From Pseudoips prasinana (taxonomy: Eukaryota; Arthropoda; Insecta; Lepidoptera; Nolidae): DNA of 64,000 nucleotides. This document shows positions 11,485-21,250 of this stretch, piece after piece. A program made the translations under genes and the position numbers. The DNA lies in the NCBI GenBank assembly GCA_951640165.1, contig OX621237.1:1302001-1366000 (forward strand). Direction: 5' to 3'. Under the pieces are notes generated by a model. That model was not told the origin of the DNA. It searched no databases and saw nothing but the letters and a program-made list of their open reading frames with translations. Numbering within the stretch: position 1 is the stretch's first letter; every line of letters begins with the position of its first letter.

Positions 11485-11705
11485 GGCAGTGGTGACCCTA
11501 GTGTCAGAGTTCTTCAAGCCGCCCATTAGGCCTCTGACATGGCTTAACGACTGTTGCCTAATGGCTACAACCGGGACCAACAGCATAACGTGCCCTCCAA
11601 AGCACGGAAACGCTCCGAAATTAAACCACTTTGGCGGTCACCCATCTATGGACTGACCGCGAGCCTAGTTGCTTGACCTCGCTGTGAGCCCCTCAAGCTA
11701 TAAGG
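11485..11705 (-). mobile_element. SINE with a 5S rRNA-like head
   Basis: On the minus strand GGTCAAGCAACTAGGCTCG then CGGTCAGTCCATAGATGGG then TGACCGCC follow the order of the 5S rRNA internal promoter (AAGCAAC, then GGTTAGTACTTGGATGGG, then TGACCGCC). Downstream are GTGCTTTGGAGGGCACG and GTCAGAGGCCTAATGGGCG. Weaker copies lie at 16.6 and 62.1 kb. The 5S origin is inferred from these blocks. Confidence 0.72.
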
Positions 11706-12039
11706 TAATTAGGTGTATTTGATATTTAAGTGTAATGTAAAACTACACTCTTAATGTTTTATGATTCTGATAAGTAAAATACCTTAACTGATTTTATCTT
11801 GAGCATAAAGCGTATCATGCGTAATAGTGCTTTATTTGCGCTTAATCGACTTCACGGCCTTCTGAATGCGTTCGGTGACATATCCCTTGCTGACAATGCG
11901 GAAATATACATGAAGTGAATTCGGCTCATTATTAACTACACGAGTCTTGTGTTTGCCCACGCGCCGCTACTAGGTACCATTCCAAAAGCTTTAAAATACA
12001 TACATACGTAATAAAAACCTGCTCGGTTACTTACTACCG
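11706..12039. other. Spacer, nothing recognised
   Basis: No gene or repeat could be assigned. Confidence 0.3.
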
Positions 12040-12130
12040 GACTTTGGACAAACAGACATGTTCATCCACACTAATGTCTGTTCCGCGTGGGAAACGAACT
12101 CACCAATTTACCAATGACGCCAAGCGGCTC
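12040..12130 (-). mobile_element. Fragment of SINE type B
   Basis: GGACAAACAGACATGTTCAT and CACTAATGTCTGTTCCGCGT match the minus-strand SINE at 2.7 kb, with the B box damaged. Confidence 0.6.
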
Positions 12131-12374
12131 GTAAATGATTTTATAAAGAATATTAATCAAGATTTATACAAGTCAACAACAAATACCACTTGATCCATAC
12201 TGGATATCAGTATGCACTTCCCACCCACCCGCTTTAAATACTAAGACTCTTTTACTAATAGCTTATCAAGCGGTTGATGAGTTAACGTCCCATGATCTAT
12301 CGAAGATTCGTATTAAAAATAATGTCCTTAATAATTTTGTCCTTCCTTCTTTTAGTATAATATGGCAAACTTCA

Positions 12375-12510
12375 AGAAGCGAGCCTATTCATTTCGTAAA
12401 GGCCGGCAACGCACTTGCAGCTCCTCAGGTGTTGCGAGTGTCCATGGGAGGCGGTGTTCACTTACCATCAGATGACCACTTGCTCGTTTGCCGTCCTATT
12501 ATATACAAAA
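12375..12510 (+). repeat. Lepidopteran GGCCGGCAACGCA repeat, 3' part
   Basis: GGCCGGCAACGCACTTGCAG, TGTCCATGGGAGGCGGTG, then ACTTACCATCAGATGACC and TGCTCGTTTGCC is a very common lepidopteran retroposon end, here followed by an A-rich tail. Fuller minus-strand copies are at 16.7 and 45.0 kb. Confidence 0.75.
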
Positions 12511-13064
12511 AAAGAAAAAAAGGGCATTTGTTTATTTTGTAATTCACGGCCTTTTGCTAAGTAACTTGCAATCCAATACCATTGACTTTCATAATGCAAA
12601 ACAATCATAAGTAATATGAAAAGCTAATTATAGACTAATATAATAACAAATAAGGAATAAACAGTGGCATATTTGACTCTCCAATACAATACTGACATTG
12701 TATTCACAAGCAAGATTTCAACTTGATGTACTACTCTACTCAGTACATTACGTGAATAGTATAATGTGGAACTATGAAGACGGGATTGTGCAATTCAACC
12801 TAGTTCTAAATAACCAAACAGGTATTTTAATTTACTTCAAAATTAAATCTTCCTGAGAAAACAATACGTTTCAAGTTCGAATAGAATGAGTAAGGTTAGT
12901 TGGCCACTTGAGAAGAGTCTCGCGTTCCGCCCAACTGTATGTTTAACGGAATTTTATGTGGACAGAAAAGATTAATCTTGCAGACGTTTTATTCAAGGAA
13001 TAACAAGACTGTGTTGTGAAATCTTAGTGCGTTGCATGTGTAGTGATGTGATTAATTGTACTGC
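12511..13064. other. AT-rich spacer
   Basis: No gene or assignable repeat was seen. Confidence 0.35.
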
Positions 13065-13127
13065 AGTTTGTTTCCTTGACAGTGATATAATGGAACCCCC
13101 ATTATATCACTGTCAAGGAAACAAACT
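13065..13127. repeat. Perfect 29-bp hairpin
   Basis: The left arm 13065..13093 (AGTTTGTTTCCTTGAC...ATAATGG) is exactly complementary to 13099..13127, with a 5-nt loop AACCC. No mismatch is present, so the inverted duplication is recent or maintained. Confidence 0.92.
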
Positions 13128-13394
13128 CTCTTTTTATAATTGGAACATTATTTATAAAGTCTAAGATTTTATTAAGTGAAATGGAATGGGAGTCGTCTGT
13201 AGGTTCAAAAAGACTAGCGATACATCTCTAGAAGTTTAGTATTACCCAGGACCAACTGTATAATTACAGCATTTGAATGTGATAGAGATTATCGTAATTT
13301 ATTTCTATGAAAAGTTTGACTAGGGAACCACCACCTTGCAGGCAAGATTACCTACTAAGAACTGTTTGAATCCGCGAACCAAAGTAACCGTCAC

Positions 13395-13645
13395 AGACAG
13401 AAGAATTATCAAGCTGAAGTAGCTCATAGAACCGACGGTGGTAGAGGCAGAAAGGTTCTCAAGTGGTGACCACGAACCGGAAGACACAGCGTGGGCAGGC
13501 CCCCTAAAGACGGGACGGGCCTTCACAACGTCGCGGCGTCGCTAGAAGCCGCTGGTTGCGGGTAGCCTACTAGCGGCAATTGTGGAAATCGTTAGAGAAG
13601 GTCTTTCTCTAGCCGTGAACGTCTTTCGACTAATATAATGATTTA
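13395..13645 (+). pseudogene. RTE-type LINE 3' fragment
   Basis: GGCAGAAAGGTTCTCAAGTG, CCGGAAGACACAGCGTGG and the end GAACGTCTTTCGACTAATAT match the RTE fragment at 58.5-59.1 kb. Stops and frameshifts (for example TGG to TGA in the KVLEW segment) make it non-functional. Confidence 0.75.
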
Positions 13646-14641
13646 CAGTACATAAAAATACAAAGATGACATTATCTACTGTGATTTATTAAGTAATATA
13701 TATGACGTAACAGCGTTGATCATTAATTCATGTTTTGGTCTTGAGTAAGGTAGCCAGAGTTCAGTGTCGAGTGTTGCTAACATATGAGTGTGTCGTAAGT
13801 GTCGTAAAGTATGGTAACCACATACCATCTGGAGATGTCTTTCGCTTACTTTGAGGGATAAAACAAATTAAGTCGACGTATTATAAGTTTTTCCAATATT
13901 TTTGAAATTGATAGTTGACCTCTGCGTTTTGTATGATAGCGGTTCGTAACATCGCCTATTTTTTAAGCCTTTAATGCATCATATGTGATGCCATAGTAAA
14001 TATATTTAAAAGAATACTGGTAAATAACGATAAAATGTATACTGACGAAGCAGAAATATTCCATTATATTCCATTTGTGCATGTTATGAATAATATAATA
14101 AAATTATTTTTATTAAAATATATTTTCTTTTTTCATGGATGTCATGATGAAGATTATGTAGCTTGGTTAAACTAAGATTGCCTTTGTGTATGTACCATTT
14201 TTGTTGTATTTATTACGGAGGAGTTACAAAATATGATGTTAAAAGCATTCTATAGTCATAATAATATTTCTAGGTAACTAAATAATTATGTATTTAAAAG
14301 AGGTAGTTTAATTTAAAAAGGTATGGAATCGATCAATAATTTCTCGATGGAATTTATGACAAACAATACTAATAATAGCGAAATTTTAAGGTTTTATTCA
14401 GCCTAATAAGGCAACTTCTTATTATATTTCATTTTGCAGACTCATTTGAGTCAACCTACAAATAGGAGTACAAGCATTAAAGAAAATAATGACATAGTAC
14501 TGTGTCTATATTCAACATATACAATAGTTACTAAAATATTGCTGTAATTTTTGATTAAACCATTTGAATCTACGATGCAAAAATTTTAACTGTAAGCGTC
14601 TTTAGTAAAGAATTGGCGTCTTCTCCAACGACCTCAACATC
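13646..14641. other. AT-rich region, no gene seen
   Basis: No coding frame or named repeat was found. A GTCGTAAGTGTCGTAAAGTATGG stretch near 13800 is only a local duplication. Confidence 0.35.
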
Positions 14642-15395
14642 AACATATCAACAACACTTAGCAGTCTAAATTCTATTTTCCAAGCGGAATGCGTAGGAAT
14701 AACACTAGCAGCAACAGCAGTCAAGTCTCGAGATGTACATGGTAAATCCATACGCATAATCTCAGACAGTGCCTCTGTGCTTCAAGCCTTAAAGAGCAAC
14801 CAATTCAACAGTGGACTCATTCTGGAGTGCCACGGTGCGCTTGAAAAGATCTCAAAAACCAACAAGGTCACAATACAGTGGATAAGAGGGCACAGTGGAT
14901 CTCTAGGAAATGACACTGCGGACCAGCTGGCAAGAAAGGGATCGGAAACGACAACAATGGGACCTGAACCCATTGTACCCATACCCTTTAACCAACTGAA
15001 AACATGGCTGTGTGAGAAAACCACACAAGAACATAAAAGAGTGGATAGATCTGGAGTCATGCACACAGACAAAAGAATTTCTACCATCTCTGAACAAACG
15101 CCTGTCGCGTAATCTATTACACCTGAACAGGAAGGATCTACGCTTGGTGATAGGCACAATTACCGGACACTGCACGCTAAACAAACACCTCTTCAAGATT
15201 GGCGTCACGGACAGCCCCCTGTGCAGAGGGTGCATTGAAAATGAAGAAACACCAGCACACGTACTGCTACACTGCAAGAGCGTCGCTTACCAACGGGCAA
15301 AGTTCCTGAATGATCCGAAGACACTGCAGGAGGCCCTCAAGCCAGGCTTTCGTGGTCTCCTGGACTTCTGGATAGAACTTAAATGGTTCGAGTAG
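14642..15395 (+). pseudogene. RNase H and C-terminus of an I/R1-group LINE
   Basis: The first frame (about 14642..15040) encodes an RNase H domain: NSIFQAEC near the start (catalytic E), IISDSASVLQAL (catalytic D) and WIRGHSGSLGNDTADQLA (the His and last Asp region). After a one-base frameshift near 15030 the next frame runs to 15395 as the C-terminal domain: ESCTQTKEFLP, then a CCHC-type CRGCIENEETPAHVLLHC and LLDFWIELKWFE before the stop. RNase H joined to this C-terminus is known from I, LOA and related LINE clades. The RT and endonuclease are absent, so this is a 5'-truncated, frameshifted copy. In life the protein would remove RNA from the RNA/DNA hybrid during retrotransposition. Confidence 0.85.
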
Positions 15396-15709
15396 CCAAA
15401 CAAGTATCACGCACAATGGCCCAATTGGGAGGCTAAGTGCGGAAACCTATCGCCCAACTAACTAGTAAAAAATTGCATGGATATTCGGCACGCGTATATT
15501 AAATAAGTTGATATTCCTTCAATTTTCTACCTTAAGCAATGGTCATAGGGTCATATTTTCAATTGAGTCATTAAATTGCCCGAGTATTTACGTCTCGCTC
15601 TAAACTGACCCTAATACATTTACGGTTTGGAGAAAAGGTTCTATTCCCGCAGTGTACTATTTTCAAGATCTTCTTCTATCGAAAGTTGAAGCTTGTAAGT
15701 AAAACTCAC

Positions 15710-15788
15710 CAAGTTTATCTTGCAGCACAGTCTTGGTGTCACACTGCACGAGGCAGAGTATGAGGAAGAGGGCGACGTGCGGCGCCAT
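15710..15788 (-). CDS. First coding exon of an unidentified secreted or membrane protein
   Basis: An ATG at 15788 in strong Kozak context (GACACCATGGCG) opens 26 codons and one extra base, ending in a consensus donor (CTTG|gtgagt; intron starts at 15709), so the intron phase is 1. The peptide begins MAPHVALFLILCLVQC and continues DTKTVLQDKL. A hydrophobic core VALFLILCLV with a likely cleavage after the second Cys marks it as a secretory signal peptide. The exon is GC-rich against AT-rich flanks, belongs to no repeat in the window, and has both splice sites. The remaining coding exons should lie at lower coordinates or beyond position 1. I found none, which implies an intron of many kilobases, common in neuronal receptor and adhesion genes. 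I do not recognise the product. The exon may be alternatively used. Confidence 0.8.
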
Positions 15789-15803
15789 GGTGTCCGACCC
15801 AGG

Positions 15804-15848
15804 TCACGTGTGCGGGGGGTGGGCCGACAGGATGCGCAAGAGATGCAT
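15804..15848 (-). promoter_or_regulatory. Upstream ORF in the 5' UTR (14 codons)
   Basis: An ATG at 15848 opens MHLLRILSAHPPHT and stops at TGA 15806..15804, 15 nt before the main ATG. Its start context is weaker than that of the main ATG. Short uORFs this close normally lower or condition translation of the main frame by reinitiation or leaky scanning. That effect is inferred here. Confidence 0.7.
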
Positions 15849-16019
15849 GCCCGTAGCTGAAAGGAAAATTACAGTTTACAATAAAATCTACATTTATCAA
15901 AGAGAGTAAGACAAACACTTTTTTTACTCAAAAATAGACATAACGGCTATGAAGATAATGTCTTATAGTTTAAATATTTTTAAGCGACTCAAATCCTGTG
16001 CTGATATCGTTAAAGTGAT

Positions 16020-16200
16020 AAGTTACTGAGCGCCGTGTCTAATCCCCACCCATCTTTATGTGATGAGACGATTATTTGTTCTGTGCCTGGGTGTATATAA
16101 TATGTATGTAGGTATTTATAAATATATAAGTATGTTTAAAAGTTTTCTGGTTCCATAGTACAAGTAGCAGTTTTTTTTATTGTACCAAGATAATAATTAA
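16020..16200 (+). mobile_element. SINE fragment (type A/B/C body)
   Basis: CCCACCCATCTTTATGTGATG, GTGCCTGGGTGTATATAATA and GGTTCCATAGTACAAG follow the SINE body. The head is damaged. Confidence 0.6.
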
Positions 16201-16589
16201 TTTATAATTTAATACCTATATATTCAGCCAAAAAAAAGTTTTTACTTAAAATTATGACAAAAACAGGATTGAAAGACGTCACGTTGTTCGAGAACGTATG
16301 ACAATCTATAAGAAGCTGATACAAAAATAAGAATGTTAATTGGTTTACCAACTGCTTACGTTGTTTGATACCTTGACCTAGCTCATAGGGTTGCCACCAG
16401 AAAGTGCGTTTTTTCAACAAGCACTTTATTTAGTTGTTCCAGTAATTAGCCTTATAATAAATAGCTTCGAACGCACCCTAGAGATGTTTTCAGGGCAAAA
16501 AGAGTGACTGAAACTAGCGACATGGTGCACATCGTGAAACAGTATGTTTATGGTTTTAATCATTTACATACTAGTTTTCCAAGCTTAAA

Positions 16590-16705
16590 GTCTAAAGTCT
16601 ACAACTGAGAACCGAAGCCTAATGAACTCTCCAAAGCACGGCTACGCTCTAACACTAAACCACATAGGCAGCACCCATCTATAGACTGACCAATGTGTAT
16701 GCTCA
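16590..16705 (-). mobile_element. Degraded 5S-headed SINE
   Basis: GCACCCATCTATAGACTGACC (plus strand) is the reverse of the 5S-like block, next to CTCCAAAGCACGGCTACG as in the 11.5 kb copy. Confidence 0.6.
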
Positions 16706-17030
16706 CACATTTTTTTTTTTTATCTTTTAGAGTGACAAACTAACATGCGGGTCACCTGATGGTAAGTGATCACCGCCGCCCATGGACACCCGCAACACCA
16801 AATGTGTCACGGCTGCGTTGCCGGCCTTTAAGAGTTAGCAAACAAGTGTTGCTGACCCTACCCCCCCGCCCCAATGAGCTCTGGCGACCTTACTCACACG
16901 CAGAAACACAACATTAAAGTTCTTAATGTTATTATTAAAGAATGTCTTCTGTAAGGTGGAGGTACTTCCCCAGTCGCGCTGCTCTTTGAGCGAATTAACG
17001 CTGTGCCCTAACTCTCTAAAAATCTATTTG
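16706..17030 (-). repeat. Lepidopteran GGCCGGCAACGCA retroposon
   Basis: In plus orientation a T-tract, GGGTCACCTGATGGTAAGTG, CCGCCGCCCATGGACACCCG and GTTGCCGGCCTTTAAGAGTT are followed by CCCCAATGAGCTCTGGCGAC and GAATGTCTTCTGTAAGGTGG. The T-tract is the A tail of a minus-strand retroposon. A parallel copy lies at 45.0 kb. Confidence 0.7.
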
Positions 17031-17109
17031 AATTTAGAATCTTGCTATATTTATAATCACCATTAACATGTCAGATAAAATACGACAACTACTGGATTTT
17101 GACGGGCCT

Positions 17110-17765
17110 CTTAGGGTTGTTGGCAAATGCTTGCTTTTCACGCCGGAGGGTTCGATTCGCACCCAGAACAGACATTCGTGTGCATGAACATGTCTGTTTG
17201 TCCTGAGTCTGGGTGTAATTATCTACAACATGTAACGTAATTAACGCACACCCTCAGACACCCCAATCAGAATATTATGTTGTAATCATAATACATACAC
17301 TAAATTTTTTATTTGACATGTTAATGCATCGTTGTTTACTAAATTAGTTCCTTGGAATAAAGTTTATTTTTCTTTATTTTGTGTTGAATGATGGAATTTG
17401 TATGAATACAAATAAAACTGCGATTTAAAAGTCTTATTACTTTGACTTACGGTCCATTTCAATTTGTTTTGACTGTACAGGGTTAAAATAACGATAATTT
17501 CCGTAGTTTAAATTATTTTGGAATAAAAATTTTACCTATATTAAAAATGATATAAATCGATTAAGTAAACGATTCTGAACAAACTATTTTCAGGATGTGC
17601 GTTAATTAAGTTACATGTTGTATATAAGTATGTATTTACAGAAGAAAACTAAGTAGTATATCAGTTATCTGGTTTCCATAGTACAAGCTCTGCTTAGTTT
17701 GGGATCAGATGACCATGTGTAAATAATGTCCCAGGATATTATTATTATTAATGAGCGTTCATAGA
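17110..17765 (+). mobile_element. SINE type B, split by a TA-flanked DNA element
   Basis: The head TTGTTGGCAAATGCTTGC and B-box region GGGTTCGATTCGCACC run to GGGTGTAATTATC (17223). The body resumes at 17623 with TATAAGTATGTATTTAC and ends in (ATT)n. Removing 17226..17620 and one TA restores the sequence seen in the 2.7 kb copy. Confidence 0.82.
17226..17620. mobile_element. 395-bp Tc1/mariner-type MITE inserted in a SINE
   Basis: The TIRs begin CAACATGTAACGTAATTAAC and CAACATGTAACTTAATTAAC, continue GCACA, and differ at about two positions in the first 27. Both sides carry TA (17224..17225 and 17621..17622), the Tc1/mariner target duplication. No transposase frame is present, so it is non-autonomous. 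Confidence 0.88.
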
Positions 17766-17999
17766 CATGTCTACGACAAAGTATACAGTACTGAGGTCAG
17801 GTTCTGTCGCTGCTACCTTGACTCAGCTGGCTAATAGCTTAAAAAAGCCTTCTCTGTTAGCACAACTATTTCTCTTTCCCCCAATGAGCTCTGGCACCAC
17901 TACTTATCATCTAGATCTGACTCCATGTATGCGATTCAGTTTGAGTAAGCATAATCGCGAAGTCGTTGGATGTGGATATCGTAAGACTGCCAATTGTAC

Positions 18000-18055
18000 C
18001 TTTGGGGGAGGCCTTTGTCCAGCTGTGGGCGTCTTTCGGAATGATGAAGATGATG
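18000..18055 (+). repeat. RTE LINE 3' tail fragment
   Basis: TTTGGGGGAGGCCTTTGTCC, then GGGCGTCTTTCGG and a GATGAAGATGATGA tail match the end of the RTE copy at 59.05 kb. Confidence 0.7.
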
Positions 18056-18074
18056 AAGCACAATTACTGGTCTG

Positions 18075-18365
18075 TTGGTCTAGTGGTTACAGGTTTTTTT
18101 TTATTTATTCAATGCTTCTATTGTATTGCAGCGACATTGTAGCTTGGGTTCTTTTTCCCTTGAGTTGTATTCACGTTTATTTACATACAATTATAGCGTT
18201 CATTCGCTCAAAGAACAGCCCGCAACTGGGGAAGTACCTCCACCTTACAGAAGACATTCCTTAACAATAACATTAATAATTTTAATGTGGTGATTTGAAT
18301 TTTAAGTTTTAAGGTTACAGGTTAGTGACTCTGACTGTTAAACCAGAGGATTCAATCCCCAATGA
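18075..18365 (+). mobile_element. SINE head split by a retroposed fragment
   Basis: TCTGTTGGTCTAGTGGTTAC (A box) is separated from the B box GATTCAATCCCC by 217 bp flanked by the 11-bp direct repeat GGTTACAGGTT (18085..18095, 18313..18323). The joined order matches the 7.0 kb SINE. Confidence 0.78.
18096..18312 (-). mobile_element. Retroposed insert with poly(A) on the minus strand
   Basis: The insert starts with a T-tract (TTTTTTTATTTATTCAATGC), which is a 3' A tail of a minus-strand copy. Its other half, AGTACCTCCACCTTACAGAAG, belongs to the 16.7/45.0 kb repeat but lies in the opposite orientation relative to its tail. The 11-bp duplication indicates target-primed reverse transcription. 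Confidence 0.7.
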
Positions 18366-18534
18366 TGTCGATAAAGGATGTCCACAATGGCCAGTCTTGC
18401 ACTATCTACGCCTAGCAGTTCCTCGTGGCTCTCACTAGATTGTCGTGGGGGGCCTCCCGAGATAAGGTCTTTCGGTACTTCCTGTTTATCATAATTAATG
18501 TGTCCTTCTAGGCAAATGTCGGTCACGGCGGCCA

Positions 18535-18865
18535 GCATCAATAGAGATTAGCGATAAGCGCGGGACATATTACAGTGCACAAGTGCGTGCGCAAACACAG
18601 AAGCACTTTCAATTCCATGATTCTCATGATCCGATGAGACGCCGAGCGACACGACCGACAAGAGGTCAGGTACAGAACCGACGGCTTTACGAGGAACGGG
18701 GGTATAAATGATACCACCAACTCCCAGACTTTGGGCTGATGCTGAGAAATTTTTCCTTTTACCGAAAATTCCCAAAATGACTTTTGGCCCAACCCGGGAT
18801 TTGAAACCTCGTTCTCAGCGAGTGAACACGCTACCGCTAGACCAACGACGCAGTTATCATGGTAA
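18535..18865 (-). mobile_element. tRNA-derived SINE (type D)
   Basis: The minus-strand A box TGGTCTAGCGGTAGCG and B box GAGGTTTCAAATCCCGGG are followed by CCCAAAGTCTGGGAGTTGG, then TCATCGGATCATGAGAATC and GTGTTTGCGCACGCACTTGT. Other copies lie at 19.9 kb (minus) and 42.8-43.4 kb (plus, interrupted). Confidence 0.82.
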
Positions 18866-18899
18866 GTAACACTATATAATAATAATGATCCATTTAATT

Positions 18900-19798
18900 G
18901 GTAATTTTGTTTTTTTATTTATTATAAATTTATTATTAAATTACTTTTTATTAAATTGTTGTGATGTTATATAAATGTAAGACTATCGATACATGTAAAA
19001 AGTGTGACATTTACGTATATAATGTTTTTAATTGTAATTTTCTGTATAATAATGACATTGTAACATTAATAATTGCATGCTCTAACCGGCTGGACATAGC
19101 GACCTCAACATCACTAACACCATTGAATGTGCAATGTACCTACCTATGTTCGCAATAAAGAATATTTGATTGATTGAATGTATATTTCACTAATTAATGA
19201 AATACATTTTGTATTATTTTAATACACTACAGTATTTATGATGACTGTTGTTAATCAAAATTAATGGATACTGCTAAATAATACTAGAATTAATGCGAGT
19301 ATGCAACTGTGACAAACATTCCCACAAAATGACACACTCTGTCAACGTTGTATCAATAAAATATGTGATTTCAAGCAAATATTTAAACCTGACACCAAAC
19401 AATTTATCACGCTCGGCCAAATATTAAAAATTGTTAACCGTTTTAATATCAGCTACAGCATGATTAATAATGGAGATAAACCGTATCGGACTGACAATAA
19501 ATTAGGTAACTTCCACAGTTTTACAAGTTAAGGAAATTTTTAATAAAACGCCATTTTATAACTTAGTCCCATATAGCGGCTTGCGGTAGAAATGGACTGG
19601 TAGCAATTGTCACGTAAGGAAAAAACGTTACGTAAACGTTATGGTATTCTTTCTCTTTCTATTGTTTACGAGATTGTGTGTACGTGCGAGTATCGAGATT
19701 CGATATTTCGCTTGGTTTTATTACTTCAATACTGAATTTGAATATTAGTAGAATTTATATTTGATTTGTTATATTACGGCATTCATGAGTTATATTAT
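18900..19798. other. AT-rich region, possible retroposon 3' end
   Basis: No gene seen. GCAATAAAGAATATTTGATTG followed by ATTGAATG near 19160 resembles a LINE 3' terminus, but no coding part is attached. Confidence 0.35.
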
Positions 19799-19859
19799 CT
19801 CAACATTGCAATTTTACTATGGAGAGACCCTCTCTCCATAGTAAAATTGCAATGTTGAG
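19799..19859. repeat. Perfect 29-bp hairpin with a 3-nt loop
   Basis: 19799..19827 (CTCAACATTGCAATTTTA...GAGAGA) is exactly complementary to 19831..19859, with loop CCC. Confidence 0.93.
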
Positions 19860-19929
19860 TTGTAGAGATTCAAGAAATGCAATAAATTTCAATAAAGTGT
19901 ATCTATTTAACTACCTTCTGGTCGTATTT

Positions 19930-20170
19930 AGGCTACGGTGGCCAGTCGTAATAGAAACTAGCCAATTGCGCAGGATATATTATAGTGCACAAGCGTGTGC
20001 GCAAACACAGGGGCAAGAGGAGGGAGGGAAAGAGCTTCACGTGCTCTATGCGGCGCGGGAGTGTTATACCTTCAACCCATACCTTTGTACTCGACCCGGG
20101 ATTTAAACCCAGGACCTAATTATGTGCGTTTGAAAACGTTACCAATAGAGGAACGAGGCAGTCGTTCTAA
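19930..20170 (-). mobile_element. SINE type D, partial
   Basis: GTGCACAAGCGTGTGCGCAA, ACCCGGGATTTAAACCCAGG and CAATAGAGGAACGAGGCAGT (plus strand) parallel the 18.5 kb copy. The middle is diverged. Confidence 0.68.
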
Positions 20171-20256
20171 GCGCAGTAAGTAAATAATACAACTATATAA
20201 CTTGATACAGGTATTTGCTGTTTTAAACGTGAACAAGTGTTCAAAATTGGATTTTT

Positions 20257-20812
20257 AGGGTTCCGTAGCCAAATGGCAAAAAACGGAACCCTTATAGATT
20301 CGTCATGTCTGTCTGTCCATCCGTATGTCACAGCCACTTTTTTCCGAAACTATAAGAGCTGTACTACTGAAACTTGGTATGTAGATGTATTCTGTGAACC
20401 GCATTAAGATATTTAAACAAAAATAGAAAAAGAACAATTATTTTGGGGGGTCGCCATACATAGAACTGACACTCAAAATTTATGTTTTCATTTTTCCCAT
20501 AACTGTGGGGTGTCTATGGATAGGTCTTCAAAAATGATATTGAGGTTTCTAATATAATTTTTTTCTAAACTGAATAGTTTGTGTGTCCCCCCCCCCCCCC
20601 CCCCTCTAACTTATAAAATAAGAGAATGATAAAACTAAAAAAAATATATAATGTACATTACCATAGAAACTAACAACGAAAATTGGTTTGATCGAGATCT
20701 AGCAAGTTGTTTTTTTTTAATACGTCATAAACCGCAATTTGCATTCATTTAATCAACTGAAAATATACTTACCCTTCATGTGCATGTCCGACTAGCACTT
20801 GGCCGGTTTTTT
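20257..20812 (+). repeat. GGGTTCCGTAGCC / GGCCGGTTTTT interspersed repeat
   Basis: It starts AGGGTTCCGTAGCCAAATGG, contains TCATGTCTGTCTGTCCATCC and ends GACTAGCACTTGGCCGG, then T-rich. Other copies are at 24.2 kb (minus) and 50.9 kb (plus). It is a familiar lepidopteran repeat whose class I cannot fix from sequence. It holds an 18-base C run at 20587..20604. Confidence 0.78.
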
Positions 20813-21250
20813 GATATGTGACCGTCAAATGGAAATAAAAACCTGTGTATCACGGGCATAAGGCACACAGGCACACAATCCCAGAACAATTATATATGGT
20901 TCACACAAACAGGTGGTAAACTTAACCACAGAATTGGCCGAATACTAATGTAGTGTTCGTTGATACTCTTGAACAGTGAAACCCAGCAACGTGACGTAAT
21001 TATTAAAAATGTCCTTAAGATTGAACTGTATCGACCAACAGACGTTGGTCCATTTTATAGTCAACAGCAAAAGTAAATGATCAAATTCGGCTATTCAATA
21101 CCAACTATCGTAAATTGCGTATAAATATTGTAAACTGTTGTAAATCGCGTGAGTGTTAAGTGTAAAAAAATATATATTATGATTATTCATAAGTTAAAAC
21201 CTCTTGTTCGGATTTGATCATCTACTTTTGCCACTGACTGTATATACTAT
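20813..21250. other. Spacer without recognised features
   Basis: No gene or named repeat was seen. Confidence 0.35.

Larger units (their letters stand above)
15710..15856 (-). other. Complete internal exon: 5' UTR part plus coding start
   Basis: On the minus strand the acceptor TTTTCCTTTCAG precedes 15856 and the donor gtgagt begins at 15709, which bounds a 147-nt exon. The first 68 nt are 5' UTR, so at least one non-coding upstream exon and the promoter must lie at higher coordinates, possibly outside the window. Confidence 0.78.

Noticed and set aside
13320..13526. 68-codon minus frame
   Set aside because: Antisense of an RTE LINE fragment.
14782..15277. Minus-strand frames of 124-125 codons
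   Set aside because: Shadows of the RNase H LINE, which has recognisable motifs on the plus strand.
17767..18264. 165-codon plus frame
   Set aside because: Runs through an RTE tail, a SINE head and a retroposed insert, so it is a mosaic of repeats.
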